DNA of 64,000 nucleotides, taken from positions 1,426,001 through 1,490,000 of the forward strand of contig NW_023501039.1 of assembly GCF_014066305.1 (NCBI RefSeq), given 5' to 3'. A program made the translations under genes and the position numbers. This DNA comes from Letharia columbiana. Taxonomy: Eukaryota > Ascomycota > Lecanoromycetes > Lecanorales > Parmeliaceae. Below are positions 32,130 to 43,130 of the stretch, one piece after another (position 1 is the first letter of the stretch; each line of letters starts with the position of its first letter). A model generated the notes under the pieces. The model was given only the letters and a program-made list of their open reading frames with translations. It was not told the origin of the DNA and did not search any database.

Positions 32130-32732
32130 GACCCGTGGAAGCAGAGGCATATGTACATCTTGGAGGCAAAACTCTTGCCGAACATGTCAAGGCCGTTCCT
32201 GGCGAATGATCAGAGGTCATCTGCATGACTCCTTTATATAGAATCGTGATGTACAGGACCGATGTCCAAATTGGGATGGTGGTCAACAAAGAATCATCCA
32301 TGGGTTGTATTACAATACATGAATCCAAAAGGCCCCGATCCGACCGAAAAGCCTGTTTTTCAGAGTACTGGAAGCTGCCTATTCATACCCATCAATAATT
32401 CGTACACTTCGTCCCCCAACAAGCTGGCCGATTGCACATCGGCAAATCTTGCTGGTAAATCAATCATGCCGTCAGAATAAAAGTACACCAACTCCGCATG
32501 CTCTCATTGAACCACCCATGCACAATAGGAGAAGAGATCATGAGGTACGTCAAAAGAATCGCTAGCCTCCATTGCGAAATATATAGATCCAGGGGCTCAC
32601 CCATATTGCGAGTCTGCGTATATAGGAGATGTCCAGCACCTCGCCCTAATCTCCTCCACTTATTGAAGAAGGAATCGCAGGTCTTTGGTTAAGTTGGGCG
32701 TTTGAAGTTGCTTTCGCCATCAGCTTCATTTG
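32130..32732. other. Intergenic between convergent FAM32A-like and coiled-coil genes
   Basis: About 600 bases likely holding two 3' UTRs. I see no coding exon. Confidence 0.45.
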
Positions 32733-34763
32733 TTAAAAAGCCATGCCTTCTTCAACGCCGGCTACCCGCTCAAATGCCCCTCGTTCATATTCTCCTCTCT
32801 CCACCGGAGTGATATCCGGTGTAACGTAAACATCATGGTATATGTCATCATCCGTGTCTGTCTCATTAGTACTATAACTACTCGACCTCGGGCGCGGCTG
32901 CCTGTAGTGACCGCCTCTGTTCCCTACGTCCACAAAGCCTTGTCTCCGTTGTTGGGAGGAGAGTGAACGAGAATGCGAATGCTGCGACATCGAGTGTGCG
33001 TGAGAATGCGAAGAGTGGGAAGGAGCGATGCGGTCAAGTTGCTGTTGCAGCATCGAGACCTGTTGCTCTAGCCGGACACGAGACGACTGTTCGTGCCGGA
33101 TCAGAGTTATCAGGGTAGTATAGTGTTCGATTGTGAGACCTGTCAGGCTAGTGCGAGTGCTACGGTCTATTGAGCCTTTATGTGCTGACGTGTATGGGCC
33201 CGAGGCTCCGGCTTTTAGGGTCGTCGCAACGCTTGTTGGGCGCTGTTGTGGGGTGGTTTCGTAACCAAGTTTCGAAGGACTCGCAGGTGGTGTCGCTTGT
33301 GGCAAAGCTGGCGACGCTTCAATGGGGGCTTGTCGGTAATCGGACGAGAGATAGCTGTCAACTGAGTTCTGGCGTCCGGCCATCTCAATGCGTTCAGAGT
33401 GACGTCTCGAGGGCGACGTGGAGCCTGCTTGCAGCTTTGAGATGGCGTATTCAAAGTCCATGAGCTTGATCTCTAACGTGACGATTCTCTCTTCTAGACC
33501 TATTCGCTCTTGAATTTGCATGGCGTCGGCTGGCAAACCGAAATTGAATTCTTCGCTGTGCTGGCCGAGATTGCCATCGTCGTTGTCTGCGGCATCAACG
33601 TCGTGTCTCCGTCCCAGCTCTGGTGACTCAAAGCTCCGGATGCCTAGAGAGCCCATATCGGTACTTTGCCTCCAGTACTTAATCTCATCACTTCTCCTAC
33701 GCCACCGCCTCCACTGTATGGGAGACATGCGATGCTCCGTGTCGCGAAACGCACCCACGGACCGTGATCTTCGCTTTGGGTTACTACCATTTGTGACTGC
33801 AAAGCCGATGTTGTGCGCATCAACAGGCTGTTCTTCGTTGGTTTGGAGGCCCAGACCTCTGATTGCAGCTTCTACTTCCTGGACCTCTGGCCTATTTAGG
33901 ATCACGCTTGGGACACTAGCACGTCGGGGTCGAGCTGGCCGCTCTGGCGGTAGACGCTCTGGTTGCGGAGGAATCGGGTTTCTCGTAGCCTCGTCGCATG
34001 TATCGTCGTTGCTTATGATATCATTGCTTGGAACGTCATTACTTGTAGCGCCAACTGGGCTGGAGATGGTTTGGAATGGCGGGTGTGACCCCAGGCCACT
34101 GGTACGCAGGACGCCGTTGATCGGTACAGAGGCAGAGCGCTTTGCCTGGACGTCGGTTGCAGAGGTTATAAACTCTTCCGGATCCTTACTTAGAAGTCAA
34201 TGTTGTTCTTCGAAGTGAATTCTTGAAGCTCTTACATGTCGAGGGTACACTGTAGGGTTGGGCATGCTAATCCTATCCCTTGTAGAACGCCTTGTAAACA
34301 TCCGACGCAGGGTGTTCCGGAACCCGGCTTTCCTTTCTTTCTTTGGTGGCGTCTGCATCAGAGTGCTCTCCCTTTTCGTGTCGCGATAATTGCCGTTGCG
34401 CAGTGGAATCGACGGATCCTTTGCCCGTTGCCATGCTTCCGGGGCTGCATGTGCCGGAGCAGTATGGCGAAGGCGTCGAGGGGATGCTTCCAATTGCTTT
34501 TCAGAGTAGGTTCGTCCGAGGAAGCTATCAGGACTGGCATCACGAAGGTCGCCAGGAGGCTGTCTTTTCGAGAGCAATCGATTGTCGAGCGAGCCATTGT
34601 CCTGGTTTCGAGGAAGCTCATGCACAGTCTGGAGTCCTTGGGCGTCAATAGCACTGCCAAAGCTACTCGGTCCTGTCAAAGGAGAGGTCTCAGTCTGGCT
34701 GTTGGCGCTCACGGACTCGGCCATCATGACAGCAGAGTCGCATTGAGATGTGGTGAAGGTCAA
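32733..34763 (-). CDS. Ser/Arg-rich coiled-coil protein, unknown function
   Basis: Two exons: 34763-34236 and 34184-32733. They are joined in phase 0 across a 51-nt intron with donor GTAAGA and acceptor GTAAG. The product is 659 aa if the first Met is used; Met at codon 13 or 14 (AVMMAESVSANSQ) is equally plausible. Most of the protein is predicted disordered, rich in Ser, Arg and Pro, with many SP and RRxS sites. Basic clusters include FRNTLRRMFTRRSTRDR. Two short coiled-coil segments stand out: ERIGLEERIVTLEIKLMDFE and SSRVRLEQQVSMLQQQLDR. A His/Ser-rich stretch (SHSSHSHAHSMSQHSHSRS) precedes the acidic C-terminal part. The composition suggests a phosphorylated cytoskeletal or cortical adaptor, but that is only a guess. 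Confidence 0.75.
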
Positions 34764-36212
34764 GCATGCGGTACGAAGTCGTCAGGCCTGACGCGCATAG
34801 TTTGAGGTAAGGGATCCCCTAAGAATCACCCTCGTGAATGAGTAGAGATGCAAGTGAGAGAGGCTGGAGAAATGGATTAATGAGATGATCGATGGCCGTG
34901 CATACATTCGGCCAGCAGCCAAGTAGCATTCCGGAGAAGTTTCAAGCCTTGAGGTCAATTATAGAGCGCGTATCATGATATGCACCTTGGACGCAAGTTG
35001 CCGAAGATGGTGTGGTGGCAATTCGAAGCAACGAATGTCTAATGAGAGCCCTGCTCATTCCTCTCAATTTGCTGACTCTGAGCAAGAAAGTTTTGATGGT
35101 CAATGCAATGGAGCAGAGAAATGCGTGAATGATGTTCCTATGGTGCTTTGGAGATGAGCACGAATGGGAGTGCAGAAGTCGGGATGTATGAAGTTTTGGA
35201 TGGAAATAGAATGAATTACACTAAGTAATTGATCGATGCAAGAGTCGATCATCCGCTGTGACTCGAGTGAGTGAAGTACTCTACAGGCCACAGCGCCGCT
35301 ATCAAGAGGCGAGAGAGGCTTGCCCGTGGCTTTTGCTGCAGGGGTCTTCGGATCATGGGTCTGCCTGCCTGCACCATCATCCTTGCCAATCAAAAGCTCA
35401 AAACTTGCTCAGCCCGCTAATCACTTGCCCCACCCGTTCTCACTGCCCCCCGAGCCCCCCTCACCACCCTTAAAAACCTGACACACCAACCCCAAACCAC
35501 ACAATTACTTTATTGCTTCAGAACCCATCTAACTGGCCTACCTTACCCGCCCGCCGTTGAATGCAAGTCAAAGTTTGGAATAGTTTATAGATCTTCTGAT
35601 ATGCGAGGGGCTGACGCTATCGCATTTCCATAATCATTGTGGCGAATGGCGAACGTGTGTGCATGAGGAAAGGCTCGGCTGACCGGTGCTGGTCAGTGCA
35701 CTTGCATCATCTGTAGCAAAAAGGCCGGATACAGCGTCTTATTCGCCGGATATCATGAGCTAGATCAAGTATGTTGTACTCATCGGGCATCAACGACAAG
35801 GCCTCTCTGCTTGATAGTATTGTACTTTGGTGCAGTCAAGATCCGAGTTCCCTGCTTGAAAGCAAGTGTAGGAGTGGACATTGTGGAAGTCGGGGGTGAT
35901 GTTGCAAAGTTATTATACGCGATGGACATGACTGTCCAATAACTGCGGGCAACGCTGTCACACCACTTTCCACGTGCTCTCAACCAATTGGTTTTTCTTG
36001 ACCGTGATTGACTGATGCGGGCAATGAGCTAACACCGTTGTACGATGAGTACTTGAACTCACGGAGGAAGATACTCTAGAATACAGTGCTATGCACGGGA
36101 AGACCAGAGAAGCAATCCCCCACATGACGATTCCATCGCCTCCGTGGCCTTGTGTGAGCCAATATCCCTTGAGTTTCAAGCATCGAGCCCCTGCACCCCA
36201 TGCTCAACTTTA
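34764..36212. other. Long intergenic region
   Basis: About 1.45 kb between two minus-strand genes. It contains a C-rich stretch near 35420-35510 and AT-rich parts. I found no exon chain with splice support on either strand. It probably holds the promoter and 5' UTR of the coiled-coil gene and the STE2 3' UTR. Confidence 0.4.
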
Positions 36213-37373
36213 CTATTGGACCCCAAAGTTACCAGTATCGACCATGCCCTGAGCTTCAAGATCTCTGAGTGCCTGACGCTGACCAATGTTTTGGGGGCTG
36301 TGTGCACCAGAACCACTAGCACCTGTATTCTCCGTATTTGTTGGGCTAAGGGGACCGTTGATGGTCCTGCCATCTGGACGCCCGGTACTAGCTGACAGGG
36401 AGCTCGGGACCATCTTGTTACCGTAGTGTTGTTCCTTGGATGCTTGGTATCGGCTGTCGAGGGAAGCTGAAGCCCACAGTGATGAAAGGGGTAGAAAGAT
36501 CGCCACACACGTGAGGGCGTTGGAATACAAAGCTGGATTGTTGACGGCATATTGGAGAGTTGAGAAGAGCGCTAAGATAAAGGTCAGCTTGGGACGTGGG
36601 CTTTGGATACTGTTTTGCTGACCTGGAACGACAAGAGTCTGGCATCCCATGATGAAGATGATCTGCATCGGACCAAACTGAACCAAACCTAGCTTCCTCC
36701 TCTCGTTTAGAGCGAGAGCAAGTTTGGTGACGAAGACTGCGGAGAACCAGCAGATGCTGATGGATTCTGTAATGTTCGTGGCACTTGCTAACTGTTGAAG
36801 AGGCCCATCAACCTTCGCCTGCACGATGGCTATGGAGTTCTCGATGCAAAGAGCCAGTCGAAAGGCGATAGCCAATAATGCGATCACAACGGAGGCTGCG
36901 AAGATTATTTTGCGATAGAGCTGGCGCACTGTGACACATACCACGCGTGTTTGGAGACACAGAGAAATCTCGACGCATACCAGAACGAGCAGGGTGAAGA
37001 CTGTGGCAGTGACGGACGTTGCGTAATCCCCAGTATGGACCCGCGAGTGGTCCCCGCTGAAGACAGCGTATGTTTCCGTAAAAGGGCCAGTAAAGTACAG
37101 GCATTGGAGAACATTCCGTACAATGTTCAGAGCTAGCGATGAGACGTTGACGATGAATATGGGAGAGGCACGCTTGTCTGGCTTGGTGAGGAGAAGGAGC
37201 ACGGCGAGAAGGATGATTGAGGCTCCTGTCTGGGCACCATAGTTGATGCAGATCTGAGTGTTGTAATTGACGAAATAGTCGAGATTAGGGATGGAGACAT
37301 TGAAGAGTGTCCCGTCGCTCGCCTGTAGAGTGAATGATTGGCTATATGGATCGAATGGCGTAGCTGCCGCCAT
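36213..37373 (-). CDS. STE2: Pheromone alpha-factor receptor Ste2 (GPCR)
   Basis: Two exons: 37373-36623 and 36571-36213, giving 369 aa. The 51-nt intron (donor GTCAGC, acceptor CTTAG) has no stop and is a multiple of three, so the unspliced frame also stays open. Splicing restores the family motif GCQTLVVPALFSTLQY, which argues for removal. Ste2 is a seven-transmembrane receptor that senses alpha-factor and signals through a heterotrimeric G protein to the mating MAPK cascade. Visible are the N-terminal NYGAQTGASIILL at TM1, the GCQTL motif at TM6, the LPLSSLWA motif at the end of TM7, and a short Ser/Thr-rich cytoplasmic tail. The extracellular N-terminus carries an NVS glycosylation site. 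Confidence 0.93.
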   Translation of the reverse strand: MAAATPFDPYSQSFTLQASDGTLFNVSIPNLDYFVNYNTQICINYGAQTGASIILLAVLLLLTKPDKRASPIFIVNVSSLALNIVRNVLQCLYFTGPFTETYAVFSGDHSRVHTGDYATSVTATVFTLLVLVCVEISLCLQTRVVCVTVRQLYRKIIFAASVVIALLAIAFRLALCIENSIAIVQAKVDGPLQQLASATNITESISICWFSAVFVTKLALALNERRKLGLVQFGPMQIIFIMGCQTLVVPGQQNSIQSPRPKLTFILALFSTLQYAVNNPALYSNALTCVAIFLPLSSLWASASLDSRYQASKEQHYGNKMVPSSLSASTGRPDGRTINGPLSPTNTENTGASGSGAHSPQNIGQRQALRDLEAQGMVDTGNFGVQ

Positions 37374-38413
37374 AACGAATGGAGTGAGGTGTTCAGTGAC
37401 TCCTTTGACGTATGTGTAGTGGGAGCGCTGTCGAGTATGAAGGAAATCGGAGAGGATGTGTGCGTGTGTGGGAGACAGAGAGAGTTAGAAAGACGAGATC
37501 TGTATGATCAAGATGCTGTCTGGCAGTTCTGAGCTTGTCTGGATTGATTGGTATAAAGAGAAGAGTATCTGAGTTGTAAAGAGAAGAGGATATAAGTAAC
37601 AAAACTAACCTGTGACCTGTACCGTGGAGGAGTGATCGAGCCTTAGTATTGTCATGCTCGAAGATGTTGAATGGGTCATATTCTTGGACTATAATACTAA
37701 GATAACGCATGTACTAGCCGGTTGAATATCTCCTCTTTTGAGGAACAATTTGAGCTGCCACGGCTACTCGATATTCATCTTTCTCTGGGAAATAATATTC
37801 AAACGAGAGCTGTGAATTGACAGGCAAGGACACGCCCGCCATATCCAATTCGAAATCATCGTCACGACAACATGAACGCAATTGGGAAGGTGATCCATAA
37901 GCAGTAGCTACTGAATCATTGCAGCAAACCCAAGTGGACGCAGACTGAGTCGGACGTGTGCCAATAAGATATCCTTAGTATTGTTCCTGGAACACCGAAA
38001 ACCACAGCCGATGGAAGACTCACACTTTCGAGCACATCAATTCTGCTTCAGGAGAGCTAGAGAGATTCGCCAACGCGGATATACAGTAGCTTGGCCTGAT
38101 TCTTTCGACTGTACATGGCTAGAGGAGTGCTAGACTCTTAGACATGTCGATGGTTGAAGCAGATTGCAGCGGCAGCGTGGCTCGCGCTAGCTGATTTCAA
38201 CCACGCACTGGAATATCTATTTCGCGCGCGGCCAATCTGCAAAGGAAACTTTGATTGTATGGATTGTAGATACTGTCAAGCTCTACATCTTTCTAGCCCA
38301 GCTTTCTTTATCACAACAAGGTCATCGCCGAAGTATCCAGCCTTAACCGTAAAGTAAAGACCTTGCTAGCGCGGACTGCAATACCCGAATGATGACAATC
38401 CTAATCGAAGCTC
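37374..38413. other. Intergenic: STE2 upstream region
   Basis: About 1 kb of AT-rich sequence between the STE2 start and the MITE. I see no exon chain. It presumably contains the STE2 promoter; no pheromone response element could be assigned with confidence. Confidence 0.4.
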
Positions 38414-38421
38414 AACACTTC

Positions 38422-38887
38422 TAGGGATGCGTAATGACTGACATTTGACCCCTATGACAATTATGTGACGGTCATACGGTGACAGGCCAGAAAATAGGAA
38501 GCACCGCAACACCATTGTACCAGCGCCATTAGGAATCGAACCTAATACGAACTAAATACCCCCAACAACAAGGCCGTTTGACCTGATAAATGACAGCGCT
38601 AACCGTATACAGTAGGTGTCTAACCGTGAAAGATATAAGGCTAACAAAGACGGGCGTAGTAGATTGAGGCTTGGCGTTATCTATCCTTAGCTCGGTAGGA
38701 TATCACTAGTAATACTCGGATTTCAGCCCTAAATACATCTGAATTCTAAGGTATCGTTTCCCTCGAATCTTACGCTTCGTATTACTATAAGCCCTTTGCT
38801 GTGCGGTCATTTGGCTATATATGACTTTCAAATGACCGAGTATGTCTGACCTGACGTCACGTGTCATATGACAAATCCGCATCCCTA
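38422..38887. mobile_element. hAT-type MITE (non-autonomous DNA transposon) with 8-bp target-site duplication
   Basis: The element is 466 bp with 10-bp perfect terminal inverted repeats, TAGGGATGCG at 38422-38431 and CGCATCCCTA at 38878-38887. It is flanked directly by AACACTTC (38414-38421) and AACACTTG (38888-38895), an 8-bp duplication with one mismatch. The TAGGG start and 8-bp duplication are the signature of the hAT superfamily. There is no transposase frame inside. Internal features are a 10-bp perfect inverted repeat (CGGTCATTTG and CAAATGACCG) near 38805-38838 and a tRNA-like T-arm at 38528-38546. The right end lies about 50 bp before the ATG of the BRCT gene, so the insertion is in its promoter or 5' UTR. 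Confidence 0.8.
38522..38600 (-). other. tRNA-like segment inside the MITE (probably not a functional tRNA)
   Basis: On the minus strand a T-arm-like hairpin (38546-38528; loop TTCGATT with a 6-bp stem) is followed by TGGCGCT. This can pair with AGCGCTG at the other end (38600-38594), like an acceptor stem. The D-arm is poor and the variable region too long, so this is at best a degenerate tRNA-derived segment or chance. Confidence 0.3.
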
Positions 38888-38935
38888 AACACTTGACTTC
38901 AGTCCTTGATACAAGTACCCTACTTGAATTGATTT

Positions 38936-41336
38936 ATGTTGCAAGTATGCATCGACGGAATTCCCAGCAGTATGTCTTCGAAGAAATGCTGCCTAAGGCA
39001 ACACATCCGCGGCGAACCTGCCAATCTCGCATTCATTGACCTGAGCCTTGATGACACTGTCCTCAAATACGTTCTTCACGGCCCAAATCTCTTAGGTAGT
39101 CACATCGAAGAAGAGTTCGAGCTTTTCGAAATTGGTGAGACCAGGCCTGGGTCCGGGTCCTTGGCGATACTACGTCAGATATAATCACTCCACATACCTA
39201 GGTGCGTTAAAGCTAACAATGCCTTCAGACACCCAGAATGGGTTCGCTTTTCTTGAAGCACTCACCCCAGACATATCCGTAGAGTCACTTGGACGCAACT
39301 TTGATGGAGCATTTGCCCATACCGGAATAAATGTTCGGCCTTCTACTTCTGGCAGTATATCAACGCTTCAGCTCCTTCCTGGTCAGTCCTTCAATATCGG
39401 AAAGACAACACTAAATCTTGTTCCTGAGGAACACAGCGATCTCCCAATCAACTCGTCGGGCCTGCCTACCACTAATTTCGAGAGTTACAACTATCAAGTC
39501 AATCCCACTAGCACACCACAACGTACCGCCAGAGTGGGTCCTGCCGTCATTGAAACTCCTATGCCGCGCAGAGAACATGAGTCTGACAAATTCACGCCTA
39601 TCCTCGAGCAGATTACCGGACAGGCAGTCTCGGGAAGGAAAGACAGTAAAAAATGGCCGGGGAGTCCTTTGAAGCGCGAGGTCATGCGAACAGTGCGAGA
39701 CGCTAGTGAAAATGGTCACTCTAGTTCACAGCCTAGCATCAAGAAAGAAGACGAGCACATTGCTGATGCAGCGATCAATGAGCCTGATCCTTCGATTTCG
39801 CAGCCCCATGTCAAGACCGAAGACCAGCCTATTTTTGATGCAAACGCTGCAAGGCCGCTGGACCAAGGTGTAGTGGACCTCGAGGACGCGAAAACTGCGA
39901 GTGTAGATCTTAAGAGCGAGCATCTTGAAAATTTAGAGCCGCTGTTATCATTCAAGTCACGAGTGCATCCAGAAGGAGGCTCAAGCCGTTCACCCATTCC
40001 AGAAGAGTCGAAGCCTATATCTTCACCCGTGGTGCGAGAACGTCCAGCAGGAGAAACTAGAGCCTCAAGCCATTCACCGCTCCTGGCAGGGTCGAAGCCT
40101 TTGTCGTCATCCGTTGCGCGAGTGCAGCCAGAAAGAGGACCTGAAGCCCTGGATCGATCGTCCATCCTCCAAGCGGCTCTGGATTCAAGCCCGCAACTGG
40201 ATGACGATCTTCATGATACACGAGCCCGCAAGAAGACAAAAACAGCGACAGTCTCCCGTCAGGCCCTGGTTGATGAGAGTCAGGACAGTCTGCAAAATGA
40301 AGTAATATCCGTCAAAAGAGGAGTCCCCACCTCAACAGATCGTCCAGTCTCTGCCGATCAGGCATCATCAACAGTTTTGACGCCCTCAATCAATACAGGA
40401 CCCCTCTCTCATTCCGCAAATCAACCCAAACAAAGGTCTCTTACTCCCTCGACAGGATTGAAGCACTTTAGTCCCCCCATTGACTCAGACTCACTGCCTC
40501 ACCCCGCCAATCAACCGCCGTCAGAATCATCGTTCAATCCAACTGGACCAAATCCTCGGACTACTTTCTCCGACAATAACACAGCCTCAGCATCTCCTTC
40601 TAATTCGGTCGAGCCAAGCAGCTCGATGAGGAGTACTAGATCTACGGCTCGAGATGAGCTTAACATCTCGTCATCCACGGACGCGGGAGCACGTATTTGT
40701 TTTGCGAGCTCAAGTTCAGTCGGAGATTCGAAGCCGTTTCTGCGATTTCTGTCACAGAAAGGAGTTAAAAAAGTCCAGTCGGTCCACGACTGCACTGTCT
40801 TGTGCGTCGGTAAGGAGCTCAAGAAAACCAGCAAGGTAATTTTAGCTGTGCTTTTAGGCAAAGATATTATCACCGACAGCTGGGTTACCGACAGTGTTAA
40901 GGGAAACGATCTGCTGAGTGTTGTGCCTTACCTTGCACGAGATCCTGAGAAGGAGGCCGACTGGGGAATCTCTCTTGACGAAGCGATCTATAGGGGAAAG
41001 CAAGGTCTCAGGGTTTTGCAGGACCAGACAGTAATTTTCACGCCATCTGCAAGGAAGGAACTTGGCAAAACCGGATTCGATGAGCTCAAGGAGATCGTGA
41101 AGTGCGCGGGTGCCAGGAGCGTCTCTTCGGCACTAACCAAGAAGAGTCCAGAGCAGAACACAATTGTCGTTGCAACGCACGACAATACCGAGGTGACGGA
41201 GCTTCAGAGGCTAGGCTGGAGAGCCTATGTGAAAGACATCATCAGCCTGAGTGTTCTCCGTGGCAAGCTGGACTTGAAAAGTGATGAATTTCTCATCAAG
41301 GAACAGAAGAAAGAAAGTGGGAAGAGGAAGCGTTGA
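38936..41336 (+). CDS. BRCT-domain protein, putative DNA-damage response mediator
   Basis: Two exons: 38936-39134 and 39202-41336. The donor is GTGAGA and the acceptor CCTAG, joined in phase 1. The product is 777 aa; Met at codon 13 (MSSKKCCLRQHIRGEPANL) is an alternative start. The N-terminal about 150 residues look like a folded beta-rich domain and could be a divergent FHA domain. The middle 400 residues are Ser/Pro-rich and disordered, with SxKxE/D-type repeats (SIKKEDE, HVKTEDQ) resembling SUMO sites. The C-terminal about 230 residues resemble tandem BRCT repeats: KPFLRFLSQKGVKKVQSVHD, then LLGKDIITDSWVTDSVKGND, then the second repeat ending in WRAYVKDIISLSVLRGKLDL. The tail KKESGKRKR is a likely NLS. 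FHA plus tandem BRCT would suggest an Mdb1/MDC1-like role; the FHA assignment is weak. Confidence 0.75.
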
Positions 41337-43130
41337 TCGTTGAAGACCTTCACGTTCGCATGAAGGCTCATTGTGCATAGCGTCAGGAGTCTACTTTGCT
41401 GGTGGCTGATGGGTAGATACCCCATAAGCGCTTCTTACCATCCTGCTAGGTAAGCAATCTCGTTACTGCTGCTGCGGTCAAAGTCGGCCATAGGGTGCAA
41501 TTATGTATTCACGGAAGTATTAGTCACTGCAACACTTGCTTTCTGTATCTTGAACGCGTTGCCTACACGATATGCACCTTGTACTAGTACCTGCACGTCC
41601 GAGACCGAGCATCTCCTGAAGCGCTTTTGCAACCACCTGCCGCATTACACCCCTCCCGCTAAATCATAGGGTGGGGAAGAAGAGTGAAAGCCCGAGTACA
41701 GAAGCCACTGATAACGCTGGTCAATTTGCTCACCCCAACTTTTTTTTCAAAAAAAGTCCTCGGGTCGGAATCTTTGCGCTTGTCGGCGTTGGCAGCAAAA
41801 TCCCACCGAACCGAATGGTAAGCAGCAATAACAGGCCACGAATGGGACACCGACGGTCAACCCCTTATTCACCTTACGCTTACATCGAGCTTCAAGACTT
41901 CTACTCGGTCGGCGGTGTGGGCACCGTCGAAGCTGTAGCTGGAGTTGCAGTGCACCATAACAGTTGCGGGGGTGGGCAGGAAGGGGCTTGCTCTGGCTTC
42001 AAGCACCTTTACGCCACCCGCCGTTTCGGTGGCATGAGTTAGCGATGATCCATGCCATCCTATTGGCTACTCTCTTGCTTCGGAAGATAGTGAACATGAC
42101 GGTCGTACAGGATACGCCGACGCTCAAGGCTCTGCTTGTGGATAAGGTGGATGGGGAATTGTCAATATAGATAGTAGACGGCGCTTTGGAGAGGGTAGGG
42201 AGCAGGCAAGCGCAGGCGCAAGTTTACCGGAGTTTGATGGATTCGAGAAGATTTCTCGGGTTTTGATGTTTAAGAAGTTTAGGCCCGAGCGAGAAGGGGA
42301 CGCATGGATGGATTGATCATTATTAAAGTAAAGTAAATTGTACTTTAGGATTGAGTGATTATTGAACAAGCTTTTTACGAGCAATCTTAGCGGCGGCAAG
42401 AGCCTAGTACCCTGGCAGATTAAATGTTTCAGATAGCGAACTGGGTAGGAACCTTGTTGACTCTTTGAATATCTTCTTCTTCGCATCTCAAGTATTTTCC
42501 CGCACAAATGATTTCAAGCAATAGTGATTGTATGCATCCACGAGGATTGTCACTACCATTGTCCATGTGCGTCAAGAACTTCACAGCCTCCAAGGCAAAT
42601 GAGAGATGATGCCTGGGAGGATTTGGCAAATGAAACAATGAATGGACCGAAGGCCTCCTGGTGCAATTTGGAGCATTCTATGTCAGACGTCAAAGTTCAA
42701 CGCTCCAGCCTCCCCAACACGCTGTCAACCCAAGTCTTTTCAAGTGTCCTGCTAACTGCTAACTCCAATCTCCACTCCTTGCCCCCTTCAAATTGTATGT
42801 GTTGTTGGCCGATGCCTCCCAGAGCCTCAAGCCCGCTTATATCCAGACTTTGGCTTGCCATTTTCCTTTTTTTTTAAATGTCGCTGTCTGACCATATTCA
42901 CTCTTTTGCAAGTTGATCTGCCTATCAGTCTTCTTTTCTATCTTACTTCTCCGTTTTTGGGATTCGTTCTATCTTCTCCTGTCGCATTCGCGATCATTTG
43001 ACCTCTCACTTGTATACCATTTTTGTTTGGAATCTACCAACTATCGCCATTCCTTTTCCAGGAGATCCGAGCACCTCAGTCATTACAATCATTCCAAAAC
43101 CTGTCAAGGGACTAGAAAAAGTTTTTCAGT
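41337..43130. other. Long intergenic region upstream of the dextranase
   Basis: About 1.8 kb. A frame of 123 codons at 41671-42042 and one of 127 codons at 42124-42507 (-) have unnatural composition and no splice or family support. The last about 250 bases are pyrimidine-rich, typical of fungal promoters with long 5' UTRs. No coding exon is called. Confidence 0.4.

Noticed and set aside
33520..34218. 232-codon plus-strand frame opposite the coiled-coil gene
   Set aside because: The minus-strand gene has a coherent two-exon model and coiled coils; this frame is its complement with Ser/Leu/Arg bias.
38522..38600. Functional tRNA gene
   Set aside because: The D-arm is weak, position 37 and the variable loop are atypical, and it lies inside a MITE.
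41671..42042. 123-codon frame in the dextranase upstream region as a small gene
   Set aside because: Composition is unnatural and I find no motif, splice partner or promoter context.
42124..42507. 127-codon minus-strand frame upstream of the dextranase
   Set aside because: Basic low-complexity sequence without domain or splice support.
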